From NCBI RefSeq assembly GCF_009711055.1, contig NZ_WMJY01000017.1:1-52003 (forward strand): 52,003 nucleotides of DNA. The letters run 5' to 3'. Under the pieces are notes generated by a model. That model was not told the DNA's origin, made no database searches, and was given only the letters and a program-made list of their open reading frames with translations. This stretch comes from Myroides pelagicus. GTDB lineage: Bacteria > Bacteroidota > Bacteroidia > Flavobacteriales > Flavobacteriaceae. Made by a program: the position numbers and the translations under genes. Shown here in pieces: positions 20,101 through 27,089 of the stretch; within the stretch, counting starts at the first letter, position 1; each line of letters starts with the position of its first letter.

Positions 20101-22207
20101 CTAACAGCTGTAAACTGATATATTCATCTGTCCAAAGCCCTTGCGCTCCTATGTCAAATGCTAAATTAGAATCTGTGTTTACTGAAGAAATCTTGTATGC
20201 TCCCTTATCAATACTGGCATCTAAACGCAAATGATTATAATCATACCCGTTAAATTGAGCTTTGATTAGCTCAATAGCAGCATCAGCCTTTATTGTTTTT
20301 GAATCTAAACTAGTTCCATTCACATGTACAACTAACGATACATTGCCGATTGAATCGTTTTGAATCAGCTTCCCTACTTGAAGTTCTTTAAGTTTCAAAT
20401 CTAAGAAATAAGCCTCTTTCCCCTTCAAGCGTTGATCAAACTTAGCAGATAAATCAACATCTCCTAAACTAGTTTTCAAAGCCATCTGTGAAGTAACATC
20501 TTTCATAGTTCCACGTACAAAACCTTTTAAAGACATCTTTGACGGAATACTAATCTCTTCGGGCATAGATCCCTTAGGTGCGAGAACTTGTACGTCTGTA
20601 GCCGTTGTTAATATATCTTTTAACTGTAAATCTAAATAAGCTTTATTGGCATCAGGCAAACCTTTCACTTTACCATCAAGGGTCAAATAAGTAGACTTCA
20701 ATGTCTTTACTACCAAATGTTCTAGAGTCAAATCATTGACCTTTCCATTTGCTTTAGCATCTAATCGAATATTTTCATTCTTCAACTCTGCGTAACCAAG
20801 CTCGGATAATAGTCCAGGCATTAGGATATCCACATCCTTTAGCCCTAAAAAAGTATTAGACACTACTGCATCTATTGATGTATCTCCAACTTTATTTATT
20901 AACTGATCAACATCTGTATAGTTTAAAACAATAGACGTATTTACTTGGGTATTTGGCGTCTGTAATACAAAGTCTTTTAGAAAAGCAGTTTGATTACTAT
21001 ATAAAAAATAGGTTTGAAACTTTGTTAAAGCAAAACCACTTTTCTCTTGAAAAGTAAAGCGATCTAACTTTCCACTAAGCGTATTCGGCACAAACAATAA
21101 GTCCTTCATTCGAAAACGCAAATCACTAATCTCTAAATGATTAGGATCCAATCCACTTAATACTTTTTCCTGGTTGTCATCATCATATGCTACGTCAATT
21201 TCATTGAGAATAATATCTCCAATAGCAACCTTCCATTCAAGTGCTTTAACTTGACTTTGTTCATTTGCCTCACTTGGACTAGCTTCTTCTAGATGAACAG
21301 TTGTCTTTTCTACATGACGCTTACCTAACTGAACCGAAGCTTTGAAGTCTTCTAACTTAACTTCATTTAGTGCAATGTCTTGATTCTGTAAATCCAACGA
21401 TTTAAAAGAAGTTTGGAACTCTCCTAACAACATCTTAGCAGTGACTTTACTCTCCTGATCTCTATAATTAATATCAAAATTAACAAAGGAAAGTTGTCCT
21501 AATTCAAGTTGAGGCAAAACAGTCTTAGCCGTATCTACAGAAGTTTCTAAAGCCTTAGCAACTTGATTAAGACTAGGCTGTTTTAAATAATCAACATACA
21601 CTCCATCTATTCCTATCTTCGAAATATCATAGCGCATAGCGGTTAAATCAATATCTTTAAAACGAGTTACAAAAGAATTCAGCTTAAAGTCTAAATGATG
21701 TCCCTCAAAGTCATCGTCAAAACGTACCGCAATATTCTGTAAACTAATATCACCTAAGGCAATTTCCATAGAAGAATCACTCTCTTCTTGTTCAGTTTCA
21801 CTAGCGAACGCCTCAATGATATAATCAAAATTAAACGTTTGCAAACTATCGCGTTTAACAACAGTCTTCAATCCATCTAATTCTAGTGAAGAAACCTCAA
21901 CCTTATTCTTTAATAACTTTAAAAGACTAATATCGACACCTAGATACTTTGAATAAAGTAAGGTATCTCTTTGCTGAGATTCTACATAAATACCTTTCAC
22001 TACAACCTTTTTAGGAAAGGCTATTTCTATACGATCAAGAGATACAGGTGTACCGATCTTTCCATGAACGAAAGATACTGCATAGTCCTTTAACTTATTT
22101 TGAACATAAGGAATCTGAATGGCTACAGCTATAAGTATAAATAATACTAATATGACACCTATAGCCCAAGCAACAACCTTACTCAGTCTAATAGCTATTT
22201 TTTTCAA
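17165..22207 (-). CDS. tamB: TamB-family (DUF490) translocation and assembly module protein
   Basis: 1680 residues. A single N-terminal membrane helix (about 12-32) anchors the protein in the inner membrane. The body is a long beta-rich AsmA/TamB-like repeat region, and the C-terminal ~430 residues form the DUF490 domain (for example the region of KVNLTGRYEFREGSYDLSF and GSSIVFAGEPTDAILDL). TamB-type proteins form long hydrophobic grooves across the periplasm and work with an Omp85 partner, encoded here by the overlapping downstream tamL. Longer than E. coli TamB (about 1260 aa) but normal for this phylum. Both genes are probably one transcript. Confidence 0.93.
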   Translation of the reverse strand: MKKIAIRLSKVVAWAIGVILVLFILIAVAIQIPYVQNKLKDYAVSFVHGKIGTPVSLDRIEIAFPKKVVVKGIYVESQQRDTLLYSKYLGVDISLLKLLKNKVEVSSLELDGLKTVVKRDSLQTFNFDYIIEAFASETEQEESDSSMEIALGDISLQNIAVRFDDDFEGHHLDFKLNSFVTRFKDIDLTAMRYDISKIGIDGVYVDYLKQPSLNQVAKALETSVDTAKTVLPQLELGQLSFVNFDINYRDQESKVTAKMLLGEFQTSFKSLDLQNQDIALNEVKLEDFKASVQLGKRHVEKTTVHLEEASPSEANEQSQVKALEWKVAIGDIILNEIDVAYDDDNQEKVLSGLDPNHLEISDLRFRMKDLLFVPNTLSGKLDRFTFQEKSGFALTKFQTYFLYSNQTAFLKDFVLQTPNTQVNTSIVLNYTDVDQLINKVGDTSIDAVVSNTFLGLKDVDILMPGLLSELGYAELKNENIRLDAKANGKVNDLTLEHLVVKTLKSTYLTLDGKVKGLPDANKAYLDLQLKDILTTATDVQVLAPKGSMPEEISIPSKMSLKGFVRGTMKDVTSQMALKTSLGDVDLSAKFDQRLKGKEAYFLDLKLKELQVGKLIQNDSIGNVSLVVHVNGTSLDSKTIKADAAIELIKAQFNGYDYNHLRLDASIDKGAYKISSVNTDSNLAFDIGAQGLWTDEYISLQLLANVQNVDLYQLKLSDEFSRLTTVVDVQMDNILPDSLSGKFQIRDFAFASASRKFSLKPIDFIAVAKPNYRKMNLSSQIIDFDMTGDYRLPQLGNALKGTLAYYFKSIKSEEDTQKTLNKENQSFVYDLKVKYDKVYTSMLPNLKVLEPIHISGKYDQVTDYLSLNGEISNLVYGGSKIEGVQMNVVPNNDALTYSFGIGSIANESVRLRRLSLHGRAKDNKLTYDFNLKDKQDVNCYIIAGELETIDNVLVSRLRKDGFMLDYDQWEVSSDNRIVVGAEGIYVKDLALSNDAGGIVVESKEEIGNSPLHIGFNNFSIESLTKMAKNDKLLASGLINGSLDFEELSSDFRFVSDIDISHLHAMEVLIGNLHIGVSNESLSKYLANVVLEGGPNRVSLNGSADVEEGSIEMNVVIDQLQMSALERFTMNSISGSEGYFSGDIAIGGKFDKPSVLGDFKMNNVGFHVEPINADFRKINETIAFTDKGVEFDKFSITDSNGNLLVVNGAVLTKNYQDFAFDLGINAVDFQAINSTAKDNDLVYGTLVFDSNIQIKGNMDKPIVNGSIEVGKKTNLTVVMPQEDPSIADREGIVEFIDQESLQAAELKKLQEELNNSQIKGLDVSLAIKVDKDATFTMLMDKQSGDKLILKGEGEIMGGIDPSGKVNLTGRYEFREGSYDLSFNMMKRKFEVQKGSSIVFAGEPTDAILDLTAIYEVSTAPIDLLQNQLATLSPTQQNQYKQKIPFQALLKMKGELLEPELSFDIKLKEGVTSATGDVINDTKNKLTQLRANESELNKQVFALLLLNRFIGENPFESSAGGMTAGAIARQSVNRLLSDQLNNLASSLIKGVELNFNLESSEDFSSGSRENRTDLNIAVSKRLFSDRLKVTVGSSFEVEGSQRQNEQATNIAGDIELEYTLSKDGRYLMRVYRKNQYEVALQGQVVETGVGFIITMSYDKFRELFERSRDKKELKRQLKDESEK

Positions 22208-22916
22208 CGCGACAATTTTTTATCAAAAATAGCAAAAACTAAACCATTAATATTCATAGTCTAAAGAGAAATTTAGAGATTAAATCTAAATACTCAAAAC
22301 GCAAGTTAAACCAATATTTTTTATCCCTAACTATTGCTACAACAAGATTATACGCAAAATGCAGTACTTCGAAACTACTCCTTATTCTACAAAAAACAAT
22401 TCAAACCATACTAAATTAATTATTAAGCAAGAAGATTTGCTACTTATAGTATTGATTCTGTATTGATATAAAAAAGTAACATCTGTTGCCAAGCTAGAGC
22501 AATAAGTGCAGTATTCCTGCAGTATACTAGCCCAGAAGCGCATTCTCGGCAAGGAAAGTGCACCTATTCTGCACCTATAGGTCAAGGAAGTGTGGAAATA
22601 AGATAGATATGAACAGATAATCTATCACAAGTCTTACTATTGATAATAACAAAACAGTATAAACCAATCTGACAACAACCAAAAAGTCTCCAACTTATCT
22701 ACTACAAAAAGGGAAATTCAGTTTCTGAAATACGTACAGCAAAATATACAATTAATCTTCACGAGTCAACTACCTAGATTAATAAACATCTACAAGTCTT
22801 AAGATCAATCAGTTTTGGGGTATTGGTCCCAAAGTTTTAAAAAAGTGAAATGAATAACTAAAAGGTCTATAAAAAAAGAAAATCCCCTAAGAAGGAGATC
22901 TTATAAAAACAAAAAA
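22208..22916. other. Gene-poor 700-bp gap holding repeat copy 2
   Basis: Between the tamB start and the ffs 3' end. Apart from the dispersed repeat (22485-22595) I see no ORF, RNA or hairpin that can be supported. The tamB promoter presumably lies in the first 150 bp. Confidence 0.5.
22485..22595 (+). repeat. Dispersed quasi-palindromic repeat, copy 2
   Basis: GTTGCCAAG ... AATAAGTGCAG ... CTAGCCCAGAAG ... CTCGGCAAGGAAAGTGCAC ... TATAGGTCAAGGAAG. Aligns over its full length with the copy at 35644 and, reversed, with that at 9258. The internal TGCAG.../...CTGCA inverted arms are less perfect than in copy 3. Confidence 0.85.
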
Positions 22917-23010
22917 GGCAAGCTACCTACATCGCACCGCTACGACCTCATACCTTTGCTGCGTTCCCACCCTGGAGGATTAAGAGGGAGCTGGTCGTGT
23001 AGGACTTGCC
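22917..23010 (-). ncRNA. ffs: Signal recognition particle RNA, bacterial small type (4.5S)
   Basis: About 94 nt on the minus strand. The apical stem-loop of the SRP domain is present: CAGG-GUG-GGAA-CGC-AGCA, with the GGAA tetraloop and the asymmetric loop that binds Ffh. The 5' GGCAAG pairs with the 3' CTTGCC, and CTACACGACC pairs with GGTCGTAG over the long helix. A T run (22911-22916 on the complement) follows as terminator. The upstream promoter has both Bacteroidota elements, so the 5' end near 23010 is well supported. Role: scaffold for co-translational targeting of membrane and exported proteins. Confidence 0.93.
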
Positions 23011-23014
23011 ACTG

Positions 23015-23044
23015 CAAATATACAACGGTTTTTTATTTTTCCAA
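23015..23044 (-). promoter_or_regulatory. Promoter of ffs
   Basis: Minus strand reads TTG (23044-23042), a 19-bp spacer, then TATATTTG (23022-23015), matching the Bacteroidota housekeeping consensus TTG/TAnnTTTG exactly. The expected start is about 5 bp downstream, at the mature RNA 5' end. Confidence 0.85.
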
Positions 23045-23099
23045 GCTTTTCCTACATTTCTAATAAGATTTGTATCTTGCTAAAAATTAAAAAAGACAC

Positions 23100-24191
23100 A
23101 TGAAAAAATATAACCTTCTAGTAGCGTTAAGTTTAGGAATAGCTTTTATTAGCTGTTCGAATAAAAAAAATTTAGAAAAAAATGTTATTTCAATTGATAC
23201 AACACAATTAAAACGTACTTATTCGGCAAATGAAGAGGCTAAATTCACATTAAAAACTGTAGAAAATGCAGAAATAGACTCAGTCGCATACTTCCTAGAC
23301 AATAAAAAAATAGGTAGTGTAAAGAATAACGATGTTCTAAAATATGCTTTAAACCAAGAGAAATTAGGAAAAAAGGAAGTGAAAGCTATCGCCTATGCAG
23401 ATAATAATACAAGAGAGTTTGACTACACCATAGAAATTGTGTCTGCCTTCAACCCTATTGAGTACGACTATAAAATCATTAAAACTTATCCACACGATCA
23501 AAATGCCTATACCCAAGGGTTAGAATTTCACAAAGGAATACTATACGAGAGTACTGGAAATGGTGAAGGCGGTGGTAGCACGGGAAAAGGTACAGGAAAA
23601 AAAGGTAAATCAAGTGTTCGAAAAGTTGATTACAAAACAGGAAAAGTTATACAGATAAACGAACTAGATGATATTATTTTTGGAGAAGGGTGTACAATCC
23701 TAAACAATAAGCTTTATCAACTAACTTATTTAAACAAAGAAGCCTTCACTTATAATCTAGAAACTTTAGCAAAAGAAGAAACACTTAAATACTTTGCTGA
23801 TGTGGAAGGATGGGGATTAACTAATGATGGAGAATTTCTATACATGTCTGTAGGAAGTGAAAAAATCTATAAAGTAAACCCAAAGACATTTGAACTAGTG
23901 GATACAATCAGTGTATATAGTCCTAAAGGAGCTCTTCCGTATATCAACGAATTAGAATGGGTAGATGGTAAGATTTATGCAAATGTATATGGATATAATA
24001 GCATCGTAATCATAGACCCAAAAACAGGAGCATTAGAAGGATTGATAAACTTCAATGACCTATTAAACTTAACAACTTATCACGATGACCGTGATGTATT
24101 CAACGGAGTTGCGTATAACCCCGAAACAAAGACATTTTTTGTAACTGGGAAAAACTGGGACAAACTCTTCGAAATACAAATAATCAAATAA
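23100..24191 (+). CDS. Glutaminyl-peptide cyclotransferase family lipoprotein
   Basis: 363 residues. Lipoprotein signal with lipobox FISC (Cys19). Residues about 30-118 form an Ig-like beta domain. Residues about 125-363 are the glutamine cyclotransferase beta-propeller (HDQNAYTQGLEFHKGILYESTG, FGEGCTILNNKLYQLTYLN, LPYINELEWVDGKIYANVYG, FNGVAYNPETKTFFVTGKNW). These enzymes convert N-terminal Gln to pyroglutamate in exported proteins. A Gly/Lys-rich loop (GEGGGSTGKGTGKKGKSS) is inserted in the first propeller blade. It starts about 90 bp from the divergent ffs gene and ends in a terminator shared with the convergent neighbour. Confidence 0.9.
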   Translation: MKKYNLLVALSLGIAFISCSNKKNLEKNVISIDTTQLKRTYSANEEAKFTLKTVENAEIDSVAYFLDNKKIGSVKNNDVLKYALNQEKLGKKEVKAIAYADNNTREFDYTIEIVSAFNPIEYDYKIIKTYPHDQNAYTQGLEFHKGILYESTGNGEGGGSTGKGTGKKGKSSVRKVDYKTGKVIQINELDDIIFGEGCTILNNKLYQLTYLNKEAFTYNLETLAKEETLKYFADVEGWGLTNDGEFLYMSVGSEKIYKVNPKTFELVDTISVYSPKGALPYINELEWVDGKIYANVYGYNSIVIIDPKTGALEGLINFNDLLNLTTYHDDRDVFNGVAYNPETKTFFVTGKNWDKLFEIQIIK

Positions 24192-24210
24192 ACTTACAAA
24201 ACTTTATCAT

Positions 24211-24243
24211 AAAAAATGCCGACCAATGGTCGGCATTTTTTAT
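24211..24243. terminator. Bidirectional terminator between convergent genes
   Basis: Hairpin AAAAAATGCCGACCA-at-TGGTCGGCATTTTTT, near-perfect with T tracts on both strands, between the cyclotransferase (+) and the unknown 326-aa gene (-). Confidence 0.92.
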
Positions 24244-24255
24244 ACATCTACGCTA

Positions 24256-25236
24256 TTATTCGTCATAATAATTTCCTTCGTTAATAGCTAAAAGATTTAA
24301 TTCTTCATCATAGATAAAATGAATGCCATATTCGTCCTCCCAATAACAATCATTATAGTGTATAAGAATCAATCTACCTTCTTTCAAAGCGACCTCTATC
24401 CTACTGGGAGGAGCGACCAATTGCCTCAGTAAGCTTCTATCCTCACTAGCTCTTTCTAAAACTAAATCTTCTTGATACTCCTTGTCATAATCTTGCCAAG
24501 TATAATTAAAAGAAATTTCTAACCGAGAAGCACCCTTCAAAAACACCTCTTCTACCTCCTTCTTTTTCAATAATTGAATACAGTTGTCTATCCTCTGTTC
24601 AATTCCTTCTATAGCAAGTACGTCTTCTTCAATATAGAGCCTACATCCACCTATAATCCCCCAAACACTCGTGTTTATGACCTGTGTACTTACCCACATA
24701 TAAACATCTTCACTAAAATACAACCTCATGCCTGAAGGCAATAACTTATACTCTGTATCCATAGATAAATCCCAATCTCTTACATCTCGACCAACGAATA
24801 GCCCTGTCGTTGTAAATAAAACATAGACACTAGTTCCAAACCCACTAACATCAAACTTAAACGACCATTCCCCTGAATCTTCATTCAATAAAACGACTAT
24901 ATCCACTTTTAGATAATCCCATAACTGAACAGGAGATATCTTATCGAATGGTGCAGTATATACACAGTTATGCTTATCAAAGACGTATCCTTTTTTCACA
25001 ATGAACTGATAGTATAAATACGCTGTCAATTCTTTAAACGTATTCTCCCATTTTGCAGAGTGAACTTGGGAAACAAACAAATCAACCTGTTTAATCAAGT
25101 CAGCATTTTCGCACATCAAATAACTGTCCAACACAACATTAGCCAATATACTTTCTGATAGCTTTAGCGGTTTTTCAAACTGCCAACTTGCAAACTGAAA
25201 AGGTTTAAGACTTCCTAAATATGCAGAATATACCAT
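24256..25236 (-). CDS. Hypothetical protein, 326 aa
   Basis: A soluble, acidic, aromatic-rich 326-residue protein with no signal peptide or membrane segments. It contains repeated beta-type segments with Trp and Tyr (EWSFKFDVSGFGTSVYVLF, DVYMWVSTQV, NDCYWEDEYGIHFIYDEE), suggestive of two related beta-sandwich halves. I do not recognise the family with confidence; proteins of this appearance are common as orphans in Flavobacteriaceae. It is probably monocistronic, as about 70 bp separate it from the DUF2461 gene upstream. Confidence 0.75.
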   Translation of the reverse strand: MVYSAYLGSLKPFQFASWQFEKPLKLSESILANVVLDSYLMCENADLIKQVDLFVSQVHSAKWENTFKELTAYLYYQFIVKKGYVFDKHNCVYTAPFDKISPVQLWDYLKVDIVVLLNEDSGEWSFKFDVSGFGTSVYVLFTTTGLFVGRDVRDWDLSMDTEYKLLPSGMRLYFSEDVYMWVSTQVINTSVWGIIGGCRLYIEEDVLAIEGIEQRIDNCIQLLKKKEVEEVFLKGASRLEISFNYTWQDYDKEYQEDLVLERASEDRSLLRQLVAPPSRIEVALKEGRLILIHYNDCYWEDEYGIHFIYDEELNLLAINEGNYYDE

Positions 25237-25306
25237 CTTAAATCATTATAATAATTAATCAACAAACTCTCTTTCTATTCAGAGTACTATATCAATACGG
25301 AATAAA

Positions 25307-25981
25307 CTATTCATACAAACACACTCCATTGACATCTGTAGTTAAAACATCTGACATATAATCAAACAGTGGTCTCATCGCCATAAAAGTTTTTACCACT
25401 TCTTCTTTAAAATTGGAGGCTAATACCTCTTTATCCGTAAAAGAACGCATAACTAGGTATTGCTTTTTACGCAACAAATCAATTGCAGGATGCTCTTTAT
25501 CAAATCCTTTAGGTGCAGTCTTTAACTCTTCCCCTTTAAGCTCTCCAAAATACTTCTGAAACTCAGCATCTGCTATAATCTCTCTAAGTTCACTATCGTC
25601 TGCTTCTATCTCTTTTCGAATACGCAATAAGTCCTCTTTATTTGGCTCCCAAAAACCTCCTCCTACAAAAGTATTACCCGGTTCGACGCTCAGATAATAC
25701 CCACCTCTAAGCATTGGCTTCGTACGCCCTAAATGCAATCCAAAATAAGTCTTATAAGGCGTCTTATTCTTAGAGAAACGCACATCTCTATAGATACGAT
25801 GTACATGAAACAAGTCTATACCATCAACAAGAGACATCTCATCGTGTACTTCTTTAAAAAAAGTTTTCACTTCTGTAAATATCTTGTCAAACTCAGGTTT
25901 ATGTTCGACAAACCAAGGTTTATTGTTATTCTCTCCTAAAGCAACTAAGAAGTCAATATGATTTTTTTCTAACTGTTTCAT
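25307..25981 (-). CDS. DUF2461 domain protein
   Basis: 224 residues from the ATG at 25981. An upstream in-frame start at 26005 exists, but the ATG at 25981 overlaps the stop of the preceding gene (ATGA, 4 bp), the usual coupled arrangement, and gives MKQLEKNHIDFLVALGENNN, matching the family's beginning. Family features: NNNKPWFVEHKPEFDKI, then FHVHRIYRDVRFSKNKTPYKTYFGLHLG and GGGFWEP. Function is unknown, and the domain is widespread in bacteria. It is translationally coupled to the interrupted glycosylase gene. Confidence 0.88.
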   Translation of the reverse strand: MKQLEKNHIDFLVALGENNNKPWFVEHKPEFDKIFTEVKTFFKEVHDEMSLVDGIDLFHVHRIYRDVRFSKNKTPYKTYFGLHLGRTKPMLRGGYYLSVEPGNTFVGGGFWEPNKEDLLRIRKEIEADDSELREIIADAEFQKYFGELKGEELKTAPKGFDKEHPAIDLLRKKQYLVMRSFTDKEVLASNFKEEVVKTFMAMRPLFDYMSDVLTTDVNGVCLYE

Positions 25982-26475
25982 AGTAGTGTTTTTAATACCT
26001 TCCAATAATTTAATTTTTCTACAAAAGACATTCGCGCATTTGCTCCACTCGGTGAAGGTAAAGTCACTAATTGTATGCCTTCAATTTTACCAATGTACTT
26101 CCTAAAATACTGACAAGCTTTCTGACTAGAAAACACAAGAGTTTTAATCGTTGGATATTGTTCTATTAGTGCCTGAATATCATTAGGCACTTCATTTATA
26201 ATATCACTATCTAGGCTACTTTTTCGTTCACAAGACTGCAATACATCCCATAAGCCAATATGATTCCTTTTAATCAATTGCAGCTTTAGAGTATAGTCAT
26301 CGGAAAAGTTCTCATCAAAAACAGCAAACATCAACTTCCAAAACACATTCTGCCTATTGCCATAATATTCCTCATGAGCCAATGACTTTATGCTAGGCAT
26401 CGTACCTAAGACTAGAATCTTAGTATTCTAATCAACAATTGGAGCAAAAGCTTGTATTCTAGTATTTTTTGTCAT
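25978..26475 (-). pseudogene. Hypoxanthine-DNA glycosylase (UDG superfamily, family 6) with in-frame amber codon
   Basis: The frame from the ATG at 26475 reads MTKNTRIQAFAPIVD, then TAG (26430-26428), then NTKILVLGTMPSIKSLAHEEYYGNRQNVFW and onward to the normal end. The total would be 165 residues. Downstream of the TAG all family motifs are present: GTMPS, YYGNxxNxFW with the catalytic-region Asn, and LPSPSGANA. The open part starts only at the Met of GTMPS (26400), which would delete the first beta strand and half of motif I. The enzyme family removes deaminated adenine from DNA. One nonsense change therefore separates it from an intact gene. Restarted translation or a sequencing error are the alternatives. 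Confidence 0.8.
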
Positions 26476-26663
26476 CAATCAAAGTTATCATTATTTACCT
26501 TAATACACGAATTTGCCATTATACAATTATCATTTACTATGAATTAGGACACTACACCTTATCTATTACCAACGTTATCTATTTCATAAAAAACGATATG
26601 ACTTATCTCTTTTTTTCTAGTTTAATTATATTTGTCTTGAAAAGAGAATCCAAAAAAACAACT

Positions 26664-26861
26664 ATGAAAACATTAAGACAGCTTGGACTAATCGCTTTGG
26701 GGGTTATGCTAGTGACCTCTTGTGCACCACATTTAAAAACAAATGGAAATAACGGTCTTCCGCCAGGACAAGTTAAAAAAGTAACTGGAGCCAAATCAGC
26801 TAAACACTATGCTCCTGGACAAACAAAAAAAATGCATAAAAAACATAAAAGTCATTATTAA
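26664..26861 (+). CDS. Small lipoprotein with PPGQ/APGQ motifs, 65 aa
   Basis: The ATG at 26664 was chosen because it begins a lipoprotein signal (MKTLRQLGLIALGVMLVTSC, Cys20). The frame is open further upstream, but that part is not protein-like. The mature part is short, basic and glycine-proline-rich: LPPGQVKKVTGAKSAKHYAPGQTKKMHKKHKSHY. This is a recurrent Bacteroidota envelope peptide that is often labelled quinol oxidase subunit 4 by transfer, with no support in this sequence. A -7 element TATATTTG is at 26627-26634. Function unknown. Confidence 0.75.
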   Translation: MKTLRQLGLIALGVMLVTSCAPHLKTNGNNGLPPGQVKKVTGAKSAKHYAPGQTKKMHKKHKSHY

Positions 26862-26866
26862 AACAC

Positions 26867-26916
26867 TAAAAGAGGTATTACTAGAGTTATATAGTAAAAA
26901 GTAGTGCCTCTTTTAG
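26867..26916 (+). terminator. Hairpin after the small lipoprotein gene
   Basis: Stem AAAAGAGGTATTACT / AGTAGTGCCTCTTTT (one G-T pair) beginning a few bases after the stop codon. The T run is inside the stem's 3' arm. Confidence 0.7.
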
Positions 26917-26995
26917 CTAATAGTAATTTACTTCACGCTCTCTACCTATCTTTTACAAGGGATTAACCACTTTCATTTCGAAAAAGAAGAAAACA

Positions 26996-27024
26996 CAAAA
27001 AGACCTACCCTGAAGGATAGGTCT
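26996..27024 (-). terminator. Terminator of metE
   Basis: Minus strand AGACCTATCC-ttca-GGGTAGGTCT followed by TTTTTG, about 65 bp downstream of the metE stop codon. Confidence 0.85.
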
Positions 27025-27089
27025 AATCACAAATCAGTATCACAACAATAAATACTTCTTTTCTATTACTTTGAAATCTTTTAGAGCAA

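Noticed and set aside
26469..26861. Long form (130 aa) of the small lipoprotein
   Set aside because: The first 65 codons lie in promoter DNA, including the TATATTTG element. The lipoprotein signal starts at 26664.
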